DNA of 64,000 bases from Acanthosepion esculentum (taxonomy: Eukaryota > Mollusca > Cephalopoda > Sepiida > Sepiidae). Below the pieces are notes generated by a model. That model was not told the DNA's origin and did not search any database. It was given only the letters and a program-made list of their open reading frames with translations. A program made the position numbers and the translations under genes. Shown in pieces: positions 23,216-34,283 of this stretch. The stretch lies in NCBI GenBank assembly GCA_964036315.1, contig OZ038492.1, positions 37,840,853-37,904,852 of the forward strand. The letters are read 5' to 3'. Positions within the stretch are counted from its first letter, which is position 1. Each line of letters starts with the position of its first letter.

Positions 23216-23362
23216 GTTCCCCGCCCTAGCAGGTGTTACCACCCCGGATCCGGGTGGACCTGCGAACACCAGCAATTAAGATGTGGTTCCACGCTCCTCA
23301 AAACCTCCTGATCAGAGGCCTTGCTGTTGGATGTAGTTTATCGTCTTATCCTGGATGTGGAT
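23216..23362 (+). pseudogene. coding-like fossil, second copy
   Basis: Partner of the fossil at 3.85-4.06 kb, here on the plus strand: ggtggacctgcgaacaccag, cacgctcctca, then tgtagtttatcgtcttatcc. The GCSLSSYPG frame is kept at the 3' end, but an indel of about 4 bp disrupts the middle. A short duplication (ggatgtagtttatc repeated) follows at 23,330-23,375. Confidence 0.4.
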
Positions 23363-23399
23363 GTAGTTTATCTTCTTACACATAACACATTAAAGTCTT

Positions 23400-23525
23400 G
23401 ATCTGACGTGGCTATTCTAGAATATTAGTCAAGTTTTACGGTTAATGTTTTGTTTTCGTAGCTATTTGCGGTGTTTGGCGAAACTACCTCTGGCACAGTC
23501 TTTTCTATGTTAAATCTTTTCTCCT
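23400..23525 (+). repeat. dispersed repeat, direct partner at 12.06-12.19 kb
   Basis: See shared words gcggtgtt and gcgaaactacc; both copies are followed by a gttaaat-containing stretch. Confidence 0.5.
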
Positions 23526-23657
23526 ATATCAGTGTGACTTATAGCCGGAATCGAAAATCGACAGATTTGTCATCAGACAGAGACACTTATAACTTAGCTG
23601 TCGGCACACAGCAGGGAAAATGAATTTTAACGCATTATATACGTGCTATATAAGATC

Positions 23658-23658
<1 letters not shown>

Positions 23659-23717
<59 letters not shown>
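23659..23717. repeat. (AT)n microsatellite
   Basis: About 58 bp, at the point where the adjacent transposase relic is cut off. Confidence 0.96.
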
Positions 23718-23719
<2 letters not shown>

Positions 23720-23721
<2 letters not shown>

Positions 23722-23990
23722 CCAGGATCAATTTCCAACTTATTCAAGATGATCTTCGCCCTCTCTAACCTTCTAACGTTCAGTCCAGGAGTAACAAGTT
23801 GCCTCACATGTTTCACGTACGATTTCATTTCCAAGTCTTTTTTCACTGGTCTTTGGAATGCCGTAGTTAAAACTCCTCTCTCATGTCCCAAACGTCTTAT
23901 GGACTGAGTTGGATTTTTTCTAATCGATGTCATTGAAGTTGAAAAGATGATCTGTCTTCTTGTTATGACCTCTTATTCCAGTTTTCCTCT
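23720..23990 (-). mobile_element. Tc1/mariner transposase N-terminal HTH relic
   Basis: Minus-strand frame: SIRKNPTQSIRRLGHERGV, then KKDLEMKSYVKHVRQLVTP and RRLERAKIILNKL. This is the paired-like helix-turn-helix and linker of a Tc1/mariner-group transposase that normally leads to the first catalytic Asp. The catalytic domain is missing because the frame runs into (AT)n. The likely start Met is near 23,931. It is a fragment only. Confidence 0.75.
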
Positions 23991-23999
23991 TTACTCTGT

Positions 24000-24300
24000 T
24001 TTTTAAACTTATTCAACGTTCGCATGATGGTTTATGAATGGACTTTGAAGATGCAAACCAGTGTATAAATGTTGGTACCATTACTGAAGGCCTGAATGAT
24101 TTTTCCTCTCATTGTTGATCAGTTGAGAAAACAGCCAAGCTGACACAAAACGATTTTAACGTCTTCTTTTTCTAGCTGAATTACTCAATGCATATTTCAG
24201 TGACACGACAAAATATATCAAGATGGCTAAACATCACATCTGAAAACCTGGAAAAAAGAAACTCCATTACTTTTGTTGATTTTTAGATATTGAACATTTA
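24000..24300. other. no gene recognised
   Basis: Could hold further decayed transposon sequence upstream of the HTH relic, but I see no secure motif. Confidence 0.3.
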
Positions 24301-24370
24301 TCTATGTGTGTGTGTGTGTTTATGTGTGTGTGAGTGTGTGTGTGTTTGTTTAAAATGTGTATGTATATAA

Positions 24371-24446
<76 letters not shown>
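24371..24446. repeat. (AT)n microsatellite
   Basis: About 75 bp; a short GT-rich stretch (24,306-24,350) precedes it. Confidence 0.96.
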
Positions 24447-24449
<3 letters not shown>

Positions 24450-24529
24450 ATTATATATATATTGTTTATATATTATATATGCGCGGTACTTATTTGAAAG
24501 CGCTCAATATCAGTGACAGAGTTAACATA

Positions 24530-24697
24530 TTTAGTTGGATTGAAGTGAGTTTGTGACCCTGGGTTTCATGCTCTTTGCGATCGTTAGACAAACTGATTAA
24601 ATTTTAAATAAATCCAAAATTTCAAATTTAATCAGTTTGTCTGACGATTGCAAAGACCGTGAAACCCAGGGTCACAAACTCATATCAACCCAAATAT
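24530..24697. repeat. foldback with 75-bp arms, flanked by (AT)n on both sides
   Basis: Left arm 24,530-24,604 and right arm 24,624-24,697 are inverted copies sharing gtttgtgaccctgggtttca and gacaaactgatt. AT tracts lie on both sides. A single diverged arm of the same kind is at 52.57-52.66 kb. Confidence 0.88.
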
Positions 24698-24715
24698 GTA
24701 TGTATGTATATATCG

Positions 24716-24743
24716 ATATCTATCTATCTATCTATCTATCTAT

Positions 24744-24806
<63 letters not shown>
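24716..24806. repeat. (TATC)n-(AT)n microsatellite
   Basis: Six tetranucleotide units pass into about 60 bp of AT, followed by gcgcgctcgcgcgcg and (TG)n to 24,838. Confidence 0.95.
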
Positions 24807-24810
<4 letters not shown>

Positions 24811-24934
24811 CTCGCGCGCGTGTGTGTGTGTGTGTGTATTACAATGCTATATACGTACTCCTTATAACGCTATATGATTATCTATCATTCTGTAATGTCT
24901 TAAATCCTGGCCTCCGTAAAGAGTTCACATAGGA

Positions 24935-25335
24935 AGACTTACAAACTTGCCACATCCACAGACTTCAAGGTATCCTTGGATTATCTTGGTCAAAACGAAT
25001 ACCGAATGTCAATATTATCCAGCGCACCACCATTAGAAGCATTGAGGCTCTCATCAAGCAACGACACCTCATGTGGATTGGTCATGTTATGCCAATGTCC
25101 AAAGACCGTCTCTGAAATGGATCCCATATGGGTAACTTTCGGATGGCGTGCCCTATTTTGGAAGACAGAAAATAACGTTTCAAAAACCACCTACAAGTAA
25201 TGCGGTATTAATCCTGCGGAACTGAAACTTAGAGTAGGCAATCTCAACAGTGAGAGGACACTAAGCCGCGAAGACCCCAAAAATTCCGCCGCTAAAATCG
25301 TGAGTGGGCCACCACCGCCAGATGGCAACATTCAC
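24935..25335 (+). mobile_element. LINE ORF2 C-terminal relic
   Basis: The plus-strand translation reads HLHRLQGILGLSWSKRI, then SIEALIKQRHLMWIGHV. This is the C-terminal pattern (LRxILGIxWxDR ... SIEAxxxxxxLRWxGHVxRM) of RTE/BovB-type and related LINEs. After a stop the frame decays, with RFKNHL still visible. It is cut off by (AT)n at 25,425. A minus-strand relative lies at 36.3-37.2 kb. Confidence 0.75.
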
Positions 25336-25424
25336 TGTCTAGCTTATGAAAGGTTGAACTTTTCGTCTCAGTTTGAACTTCGCAGCCATGATCGTCAACA
25401 TAATCTGTGTCTTCGATGGACTTC

Positions 25425-25425
25425 A

Positions 25426-25480
<55 letters not shown>
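25425..25480. repeat. (AT)n microsatellite
   Basis: About 55 bp of AT dinucleotides. Confidence 0.96.
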
Positions 25481-25482
<2 letters not shown>

Positions 25483-25504
25483 TTAGGGTAAATGAAGCTT
25501 ATTT

Positions 25505-25640
25505 TACTACGATGGATTGCCGTAGCCTCGTGGTAAGATATAATTAGCTTGAATGTAGTTTTCTCGATCGAAAAAAAAATGCATATTTGATTCCTAGGGA
25601 GAGGTGCAATTTCTTTAGGAGGACCCTCGAACTCGGAGCC
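25505..25640 (+). mobile_element. possible tRNA-like SINE head
   Basis: A box A-like tagcctcgtggtaag (about 25,525) and a box B-like atttgattcctag (about 25,585) are about 60 bp apart. I find no second copy, so this is a tentative call. The region to 26,080 shows nothing more. Confidence 0.3.
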
Positions 25641-26089
25641 AGGAGACTTTGACGTCACTGTTAAAACACCAAAAATATAAATATTGTCAACTCAAGCATG
25701 GGTACCGCGTAAATATTTGCGGGTATTGTACCGGAATTCGAATTCCAGGTCAGACCGTTAGTTTCACCTGGCACCTAATATTCTTTTGAATGTTACTAAT
25801 CCATCACATCTTCTGGTCATGGGTTAAATGGTATGCAAGACAGGCCTCTTAGCCGTGCCTGGCAACCGAACATGGATTAGCAGAACCGTGTATTTAAAAC
25901 CGTTTCGCGGAAAAAATAAATAGGTGTATGCCGTAAATCATAGTCTATCGCATGCATAGCGAAAAAGAGAAAGAAGAAGATAGTAAAACAATCTTGTTCT
26001 TTCCCACTTAAGGCCTTCTATCTAGAGTATATTTAAAGGATAATTTATACTTCAGTAGCAAGAATAATTCTACAGTTAGCAGAGAATTG

Positions 26090-26300
26090 CCCCACCATAT
26101 GGCACTGGGTGTGTAAATCCTGGCGAGCCGCCTAAAACACAGCCACTGTGAAGATGTTGTGGACTTTATAATCTAGACTGGGGTCGAACAGAAACTATAG
26201 CTTAATATAGATGTGGCACAAGGCCGAAAGTATAGGAGGCTCTGGATTGAACCTCATTACACAGTAGTAATTGATGTAAAGAGACAAGATTTTAGAGTAA
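26090..26300 (-). mobile_element. SINE family C, minus orientation
   Basis: Contains the reverse complement of the family C tail (tgtggcacaaggccgaaagt) and of box B (ttgaacctcatt) and the following head. It matches 9.37-9.60 kb. Confidence 0.7.
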
Positions 26301-26530
26301 GGTCTAGGAGAGATCAGCAGGCAATATCTGCTCGGTTAGAGTTTTGAAGGTGCGCCCATATACCGTTGGATCATCGGCATAAATATTCACAAAGGATCGG
26401 AGTATATTCTTAATCAGGCCATTTATGTATAGTAAAAATTGTATTGGTCCGATATGCCTGTGGGGGATGCCTGTGTTGATTGCAATGGCGCCGAAGTACT
26501 GGCTGTTAACAATTACATTCATGGTCCTAC
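26300..26530 (-). mobile_element. LINE reverse transcriptase fragment with YADD box
   Basis: Minus-strand frame: PIQFLLYINGLI, VNIYADDPTVYG. The YADD catalytic pair is at 26,370-26,381 and is intact. This covers palm motifs B-C to C of a LINE reverse transcriptase; the rest of the element is missing. It differs in sequence from the 28.4- and 62.9-kb copies, so it comes from another family. Confidence 0.8.
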
Positions 26531-26589
26531 TCGTTACGAAGGATTTTTTTACTGAAAATACACTTCCAATGAATCAATAGCTAGAGAGC

Positions 26590-29330
26590 TTTGTGCCACA
26601 ACTTGTCTCAGTCCTTTGAGATATCTAATGCTATGGTCTTTGAGAATTCATGGCCTGAGTGTTTATGTCTGCAATCATCTCCTGCTGGCTAGAGAACTAT
26701 ATTTGGTATGTCCAGATCATTCGTATATGTGTCTACGTCTATCTCTCCTCAATTCAGTAAGCTATCACTTCTTTCTCTACCGTTCCCCTTCTTCTCAAAA
26801 CTGTTGTGTACTCGATAGCATTTCCAATAATATAGACAAAGCCATCTCTTTACATCCATTTTGATACATATTTGGGTCACGTGACTTTAACGCTTACCAT
26901 ACCATGTGGATTAAACAGTCTCTGACTGACGTCACTGACATCCAAACCCTTAATTTTTCAATCACTCGTCCCTCAAACAAGTGGTTGACTTTCTTACGCG
27001 TTTCCCAAGTAACCGGGACGGTAACGCTTTCCTTGTAGATCTCTGTTTTACCTCCATCCCTTATTCTTGTCGCGCTACGCAGCTCTGCACTTTTGGCAAT
27101 TATGATCACGCGGTGGGGTTTGTTAACATCTCCTTCCAGTTACCCTCTCACCATAAACCTCCTACTAACAAAATCTTTCTGTTATCAACGAGTAGGCCAG
27201 GGCTCGTTCCGTAATTTCCTTCGCGACGCCCCTTTGAATATGTTTTTAATCACCCCGTTCAAAAAGGTGCGTCTGAGGTTTCCTCCTGGGTAAAAGCTGG
27301 CATCCAGGTTTTCATCCCAGCAAGAAAATATAAAGTTAAATCGCGCTCATCTCGTTGGTTCTCAGCTGCTATAGCCCGTACGAATCACTTCGTCCGTCTG
27401 TACCGGAGCGACATGTCTGATAGCAACAGACGTCTCTTTGCCTCTGCTCGTAATGAGCGCAAACGTGTCCTCGGTGAATTATTTGTATTGCATCCATGAA
27501 TTATTGGCGGCTCTGCAAGAGTCTGCTGAACTACAACAAATCCCCATCCCTCCTCTATTCAATCAGTTCGAAGTCCTAATATCCTCAGCTGATATGGCTG
27601 AATACATTGCTCGGAAATTCTCATCCAACTCAACACACGGCTCATACAGAGTAGCCACATCGGATTTTCCTCCTAGAACTTAAGTTATACTGAGTGAGTT
27701 ATGCATAACCCCGTCGATTGTAATAGACATAATCTATAAATTAGACTCTCATAAAGCAAGTGGTGATGACAGGATACCAGCCATGTGTCTAAAGAAATGT
27801 GCCCCTGCGCTGGCTCCAGTTCTCTCCAAACTACAACTATTGCCTCGCCGATTCATGCTTTCCAGCCAGTGGGAACTCCTTCTCTGACCTCCCGATATTT
27901 AAGAACTCCAGAGACCCTTGTATCCCATCTAACTACCGTCCCATCAATTGCATACCAAACTTCACTAAAGTCTTCGAGGTTTTAAGCAATGCTGAATTAG
28001 CTAATAATCTCACCTCCCACGATCTGCTCTCTGACAAGCAATAAGATTTCGGCTTTGCTCGGTTTGCCGCTGATGCGCTTACGGCCATAACTGAATACGT
28101 ACACTAAGTCTTGAAAATAATGGCGGAGCTCGAGCTGCTAATTAGATATATCGAAGGGGTTTGACAGAGTTTGGCATGCTGGTCTTCTACGTAAGCTTCA
28201 GAAATATGGTATTACAGGACGATTATTTGACTTAATCCAATCATTCTTGTCTCACCTTGAAATGAATATTATCCTGAACGGGTTCTTTTCCAGTTCCTTG
28301 CATACGAATGCTGCTTTCTCAAGGCTCTATCCTTCGACCTACACTATTTCTAATCTTCATCAATGGCCTTCCTGACCTCATCAGTTCTCAAGTCGGCAGC
28401 ATCTGTGCAGACGACACTACGATTTACTTCTGTCTCAATAGTAAATGCAGTATTGATGACAAAGCTAACCTGGACGTTGGTCTTGAAAATGACCTCCGAC
28501 CTAAAACGAAACTTCTGTCATTTACTCCCCATAGAGAAATGTCCATACCTCCTATCATCATGGTTGATTCCTAACTCACTGAGAGCGCCTCATTGAGCCG
28601 CCTTTATTTTCTCACATTCTCCATTGACTTGAGGTGGAATAACTACATTGAATCAATTGTTGCATCTACCGCAAGGAAATTTGTTTCTTTGTGTCGCGCC
28701 AGAACGTTTTTCTTTTCTGAGTTCATCTTTCATATCTAAAAATCTACCATTCGTCCCTTCGTGGAATACTGTTGTCATATATGGTCTAGTTCCCCTGCTC
28801 TTCATCTCCAGGTTCTCGACAAAATCTAAAAACGGATATGCAAGGTGATCGGTCCTGACTTCAGGTCTCGACTCCAGTCACTTTTTCACTATAGTAATGT
28901 GATTTCTCTCTGTTTTTTTTTTCTATAAACATTTTCATGGCATCTACTCTGACGAGCTATTTTCCCTGGCGACCCAACTGTATGAATTTAAGTGAGCTAC
29001 TAGGTTGGCATCTCGGTCCCGCCCTTTCACTGTCGAAACAGTTAAATGTAACCGCCTCTTCTACTCCAACAGCTTCTTCTCTCGCACTTGCCGACAATGC
29101 AACTCGCTTTTCTTACTTGTTTCCCTGATAATTATAATCTTCAAAAATGTAAATGTAATGTCAATTAATGTTTCCGTGACCACCGTTCTTCTTTTTATCT
29201 CCGTCCATTTTCTTTTTATCTTTTCCTCAACCCACCATACCCAGTCTTTTCCATTACTTACACTCTCTGTAGCCCCTTGCGTACTAGTGGCTCTCCCAAC
29301 CTGCTTGAAGTGTATCGCTATATATATTAA
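26590..29330 (+). mobile_element. LINE relic: endonuclease, reverse transcriptase and C-terminus
   Basis: This is the longest element relic in the window. From 26,616 the frame reads HGLSVYV and RSPSSQNCCVLDSIS; RDFNAYH (about 26,888) corresponds to the GDFNAHH motif of the AP-endonuclease domain, and GNYDHAV (about 27,097) to its SDH motif. After a linker come HKASGDD (about 27,755), SQGSILRPTLFLIFIN and the catalytic box CADD (28,404-28,415). The conserved tail (LHLQVLDK-like, YNLQKCK) ends near 29,150. The 3' end carries ccttgcgtactagtggctct. Many stops and frameshifts and an incomplete endonuclease N-terminus show that it is dead. I place it in the Jockey/CR1/L2 group; the clade is an inference. 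Confidence 0.88.
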
Positions 29331-29334
29331 TCTT

Positions 29335-30250
29335 GAATGTAGTATCATGAAAAAAAGGAAGAATATTTGTTTCTGTTACACAATAAATTTCCAGTTGAAA
29401 AGTATTACGTCATTCAAAATCAGCATTTTTGTCTGTCGACTTTCAAACATTAACCATCCGGGCCAATGGAAAATGGCATATTTACGTCTGTTAAAATTCG
29501 TTGGCACCTTTCTTCCTCGGTCTATGTGTTAATACAAGTGAGATTGGTATATACTACACAGTATCAAAATATCGATAGAATTAAGTAAAATAAGTGCAAA
29601 TTATACAGTATTTTCATATTTCAAAGCAACATAAAATTTCACAGATACAAAGAGTAACCAGTAGTTTGCACAGATGTCAGTATTGGTCGCATGCCACCTT
29701 TCACGACCATCGCAGCCAAATTGTATGTTACTGCATACTTAGAGAACATAGCATTTATTTGCCTTTGAGACACAAAGTCATATTTAATGGTAACTTTCGC
29801 ATGCATATATATGACAAATTTTAGCTACATCTCTGTTAATGGCGTCAGAGCAGCACAAACACTCAGTTTTTTTTAATGGAATAAGGTTTGGGGATTGTAA
29901 TGACAAAAGTACGCAGGTGTAGGCTTTAAGAAAGCTTTATTCAACTGAAAAAATGGATGGTTTGCGTATCGTGTTTTTTTTTATCGTCCCAGTAAACAGA
30001 CATATCTCTCTCTAAGAGGAGAGTAACAAAACAAGGGGAGACCACTCTTGATTATTCATAACAGTGATATTCTCTGTTCTTTCACTATAATTGTTGTTGT
30101 TGTTGTTGTCATCATCATCATCATCATTATTATTTGGGTGTCACATTCCTCATTTAAAATACTCTGCCGATATTTAAATATTTGGACTTGTACGATTTTG
30201 TGATATCCATTTCGGATCTCTTTTCTTGGACTTTTTTCTGTTACTGACAA
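29335..30250. other. no gene recognised
   Basis: Contains a short (GTT)n-(ATC)n microsatellite at 30,089-30,125. Otherwise there are only short frames with no motif. Confidence 0.45.
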
Positions 30251-30404
30251 CCATAGATACTGGCTTCTAAACTATTGACTGTTAGTCCTTTCTTCTTTTT
30301 TTCTTTACTACCTTGTGCAGGTGCTGTTGCAGATTTAAGTCTGCTATAATCACCGCGCCATTCTCGTATCTCAAGTTATTAAGATTATAAACCGGGCGAA
30401 GTGT

Positions 30405-30680
30405 TAAGACAACACTATATAGGAGGGGAGCGTGAAAAGCCTTGTTTTTCATTGGCTGACTTTGACTGACATACGTCAATAAGAACGGTCGAAATCCGAG
30501 CAAGGTCGGAATGCTTTTTGCTATGTGGCGGTTTCGTAGCACGAAGCTTTCAAGGAGGCAGCCTGACTCGTCTTGAATCAGGTCGGGGGGTTTCTGTCTG
30601 AGCCGATATGATGCAAAACACGAAATTTGCGATGAAGAGAGTGCATCTCCGAAGACCATCCTTGATGCATCTAAAATGTA
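30405..30680 (-). repeat. dispersed promoter-like repeat, inverted partner at 48.27-48.55 kb
   Basis: About 275 bp matches the reverse complement of 48,265-48,545. On the minus strand it has cagccaatgaa (CCAAT-like) and, about 30 bp further, cctatatagtg (TATA-like). About 60 bp downstream is atggcgcgg followed by agcagact, which faintly resembles the start of a histone H3 gene, but the frame is immediately broken. I infer a duplicated promoter region or promoter-bearing repeat and cannot name the gene. Confidence 0.45.
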
Positions 30681-30689
30681 TTATGCAAC

Positions 30690-31780
30690 AACCCCTGATA
30701 ATAAATCCCCTGCTCCTCTAGGATAGTCCTGCTTTAAAATCCGGTGAGAGGACCCATCCTTGTCTTAAATTGAATTTAAAGAATATGCAAAAGATCGAAT
30801 TTACTTTCAATTAGTGCAACAAGTCATTCATTTTTTTGACACTCGCTGGATTTTGATAACTTTTAAAACAATTCCAATTCTCAATCTTTAATAAATTTTG
30901 AACTGTCATTTAATGGTTTCTGACAGTAGCAGACCATGGATAATTTGGTTCTGATCTTAAGTTAGACATTTTCTTGGATTAGATCAAATTTGGAAGTAAG
31001 CCAAACTACTACATACCTTTGAACGGCTTCCGAATCAATCGTGATAAATACCGCAACTTCGGATATGTTACCCCAGCCAGGGTGCAGTGTAAGAGAAACA
31101 GACTTGAATATGGAAGATGCAACGACAAACAATAACAGACAAATCATGACATCGCAAAGCAAACATACAAGTACAGAAATTGAATTAGTGCTTGGGGTTA
31201 GGGTGTGGGGCATACACCACTCCCAGATACAAACGAATGGGAACCAATCACTCAACTAAATAACCAGCATACATGATTGCTTCACTCTAACTTCCACCCC
31301 CCATTACACCATCCAATTTGGATTACTAAGGAAAATTCATGCCAAAAGTTAGAGATAGGAAAAACTTTGCCCGCCGGGTGTTTCTATCCGGAAGTTTATA
31401 CATTCAATTTTGCAGGCATTAAGTTTTGCCAGTGTGTAGTGACGATCGATCTATGTGCCCTCAGGCAAGTATCAGGAGGGACAGGCCACAATTGAAGCTA
31501 ATCAGGCATCCTACGTAGCGTAGACTTAATCGATGTGATAAAGGTGGATCTTTTGTTCAGGATGGTCGACAAGTTAGCAAATAGTTTGCATTAAGTTACT
31601 ATACGCCTTGCTAATTATGCAGGTTAAATTAATTTTGAAGACATTTTCTAGAAATACGGCTAAATCTGGAAGATGATTCTAATGTAATTTATAAAGTACT
31701 TTCCTTTATTTAAAAGAAAAAAAATATTAATGTTTCATTTAAACTAGGTTGCATTTACTGAATCTACCGGATCGACTTTC
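30690..31780. other. no gene recognised
   Basis: Two overlapping frames on opposite strands (30,962-31,255 minus and 31,041-31,259 plus) are open, but neither has a motif I know. Confidence 0.35.
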
Positions 31781-31794
31781 TACGATCTTTATAC

Positions 31795-32520
31795 AGAAAT
31801 ATCACAGATGGAAAAAAAGGCTTGAAGCAATGGAAATATAGTTCTACAGAAGGATGCTAGGAATACGATGGACAAGCAAGTGAGCAACGACAAAGAAAAT
31901 GGAAACAAAAAGAAAACTTATATATAGTACCAGGAAGAGATGGGTGAACTCTTTATGGTACTAGATGAGGAAAGGAGGATTGGAAATTTGGTACTCACAG
32001 GAGAGTTTGAAAGCAAAAGCGACACAAGAAAAATAACATAACCAACAAACGAGCATATCGTCAAGTGAGTAAGATTTACAAGAGTCATCAAAGTAAACAA
32101 CATTCATTACGAGCTATAAAGACAGGAAATTGTGGAGAGTCATGATCGCCAACGTCCGGAAGGGATATGGCACATAGAAGAAGAAAGACGAGATTGTGTA
32201 AATAGATAGCGGATCAAAGTTTAGGAGTGATACCAAAAACATAACTTTTTTATGAGCTACAAGGATAGGAAATTGTGGAGAGCCATTATAGCCAACTTCC
32301 TGAAAGGATACAGCCCATAAAGAAGAAGGACAAGCTTGTTTAAATAGATAGCGGTTGAAGGCTTAGAAAAGACAATAAAAATACGTCATTTATTATGACC
32401 GACTAAGGACAGGAAATTGTGGAGAGCCGTGATGGCCAATGTCTTCAAATGGCATGCCACATAGAAGAAGAATGAGATCAGAAAAATTAAGATCTCTGAG
32501 ACATTCAAAACTGTAGGGTT
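31795..32520 (+). mobile_element. RTE-like LINE 3' end with a triplicated terminus
   Basis: The tail of an RTE-type ORF2: words corresponding to RLEAMEIxFYRRMLGIRW, then KDRKLWRVMIANV near 32,115-32,150. The last segment occurs three times: ggaaattgtggagag starts at 32,125, 32,268 and 32,412 (periods 143 and 144 bp). Each unit runs through ggcacatagaagaag. Stops and shifts are frequent. Related tails are at 14.9, 45.4, 46.8, 59.8 and 60.2 kb. Confidence 0.8.
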
Positions 32521-32634
32521 TTCCTCATAAAACCTGCCTTTCCGGACTACACGGAAACCAAACACATTATTACTATATAGTTATATAACATTCACAAGGA
32601 AAGAAGAATTAGACAATGATAACTTTCTTTTTAC

Positions 32635-33174
32635 AAATAAAGAACATTCAGAGTCTGTCTATATTTCTGAGATGAGGTATTATGTACAGTATTTACATTA
32701 GTCGGACTATTGTCCTCATCTTTGTCGCCATATTTGTCACAACGTTTCGGCCGTTGTACGCTCCGGCCTTCTTCAGGTGGTTGGAATTTCGAACCGAACC
32801 CTTTATTTCGATCACTGGGGTAGACTGTTCTAGTTCCACGAGCCATGTTTGATGGATGTCAGTTATCAGTTATCTCCTGGTAATTTTCCCTCTGAAAGTT
32901 CTCCACTGACTGAACCGGGTATTGAACTCACACTCTTTGGGTCTGTCACTGGATCTAACCAACGCCTTTATCCACTGTGCCATGTGACCTTGACATCCAT
33001 CAAACATGGCTCGTGGAACTAGAACAGTCTACCCCAGTGATCGAAATAAAGGGTTCGGTTCGAAATTCCAACCACCTGAAGAAGGCCGGAGCGTACAACG
33101 GCCGAAACGTTGTGACAAATATGGCGACAAAGATGAGGACAATAGTCCGACTAATGTAAATAAAGAACATTCAG
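32635..33174 (-). mobile_element. composite inverted SINE, family A, with 17-bp target-site duplication
   Basis: A full minus-strand SINE (about 32,652-32,990) has box A at 32,972-32,982 and box B at 32,917-32,929, read on the minus strand. It is followed by an inverted copy of its own body (32,991-33,157). The arms 32,652-32,862 and 32,991-33,157 are nearly identical over about 165 bp. The word aaataaagaacattcag flanks the unit (32,635-32,651 and 33,158-33,174); its first few bases could be SINE sequence. Seen from its reverse strand the order (lone arm, head, body) is the same as at 22.6 kb, and the lone-arm/head junction is almost the same except for about 16 bp missing here. Confidence 0.88.
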
Positions 33175-33175
33175 C

Positions 33176-33475
33176 TAGTTATGTGCCATGCGTGATACAC
33201 GCTTTCGATACATGACTGACGAGGCAGATTTTTCTGCGCAGTAGTTTGCCATTTCTTTCTGCGGTAGAACAGTTGTCATACAAGGCGAAAGAACCCGGTC
33301 CGTCCTGTTACTTACCCATAGCTAGGGGGGGAGAAGAAGAGGATACATATCGTTTCCAAGTTTATTATCCCGTAAGTGAATGCAATGGATTCGACTGGAA
33401 TTTGAACTCGGCTCTGCGCCTACTTAAATCCGAACCGCTGCCCAATACTCCAATGAACCAAATCATTATTAAAAA
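33176..33475 (-). mobile_element. tRNA-derived SINE, family B, minus orientation
   Basis: Shows the tail (tgatacacgctttcgatacatg), the middle block (tacttacccatagctag) and, on the minus strand, box B (gagttcaaattcc, about 33,399-33,411). It abuts the right target-site duplication of the composite SINE. Confidence 0.8.
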
Positions 33476-33479
33476 AGAA

Positions 33480-33975
33480 TTTGAAAAATACAGGAAACGA
33501 GTAATAAAATTGTGTTTCAAAACATTTTGAATTATTCTGTAAAGTGGGATAAATGTTTCTTTTTCAGTTTCACAAAAATTGGATTTAAATGCGATTTTTT
33601 TTTGGCTGCCGATGCAACTGTATTATCAATATCCAATATATTTTCAAGCCTAAACATCACGCCATTATTCTTTTTAATTTTCTCTAACTTCTCATACACC
33701 GTCCTTTTCTTTGATTACGCTCAATGATAACAGTAATTCTATAATTCATTTTGAACTGGTATTGTTAATCATTAATTATTGATTTTTATATCATTTATCT
33801 TGTAATTCCGCTATTTTTACTCCGCATTCGTCAGTAAGCAGGTGTGCGTGAAAATTACTCTGATATGAAAACTGTTTTGTATTTTTTTTTTTTTTTTGCA
33901 CGATAGTGACATTTTGGTATCACACCAAATCAAGGCCAAAGATTATTGGATGATCCGTTTTTTAAGAGATCCTGC
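33480..33975. other. no gene recognised
   Basis: T-rich sequence with a 13-bp-plus T run at 33,885-33,898 and no motif. Confidence 0.4.
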
Positions 33976-33984
33976 AAAAATAAG

Positions 33985-34283
33985 GAGGTACGATGGAGTA
34001 ATGGATAGCGGCTGAGATTGAGCAATCGGAGAGCCGAGTTCGAAATCCAGTCGAATCCATTACATTCACTTACATGCTAATACCTTGGAAAAGGTATGAA
34101 TTCTCTTCTTTACCCACCTATGGGTAAATGGCAGGGCAGACTGGGTTCTATAGCCTTGTATGGCAACTGGTCTACAGCAGAAAGAAATGGCAATCAACTG
34201 TGGGAAAAATCTGCTTCGTCATTCATGTATGTTTCGATACATGGTCGCCGAAGCGTGTATCACGCATGACACATAGATTTGGT
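33985..34283 (+). mobile_element. tRNA-derived SINE, family B, full copy
   Basis: Box A-like tggagtaatggatagcgg (about 33,994-34,011), box B-like gagttcgaaatcc (about 34,037-34,049), middle tgggtaaatggcagggcaga, and tail gtgtatcacgcatgacacat. The tail runs into the tandem tRNA-like array. Confidence 0.88.
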
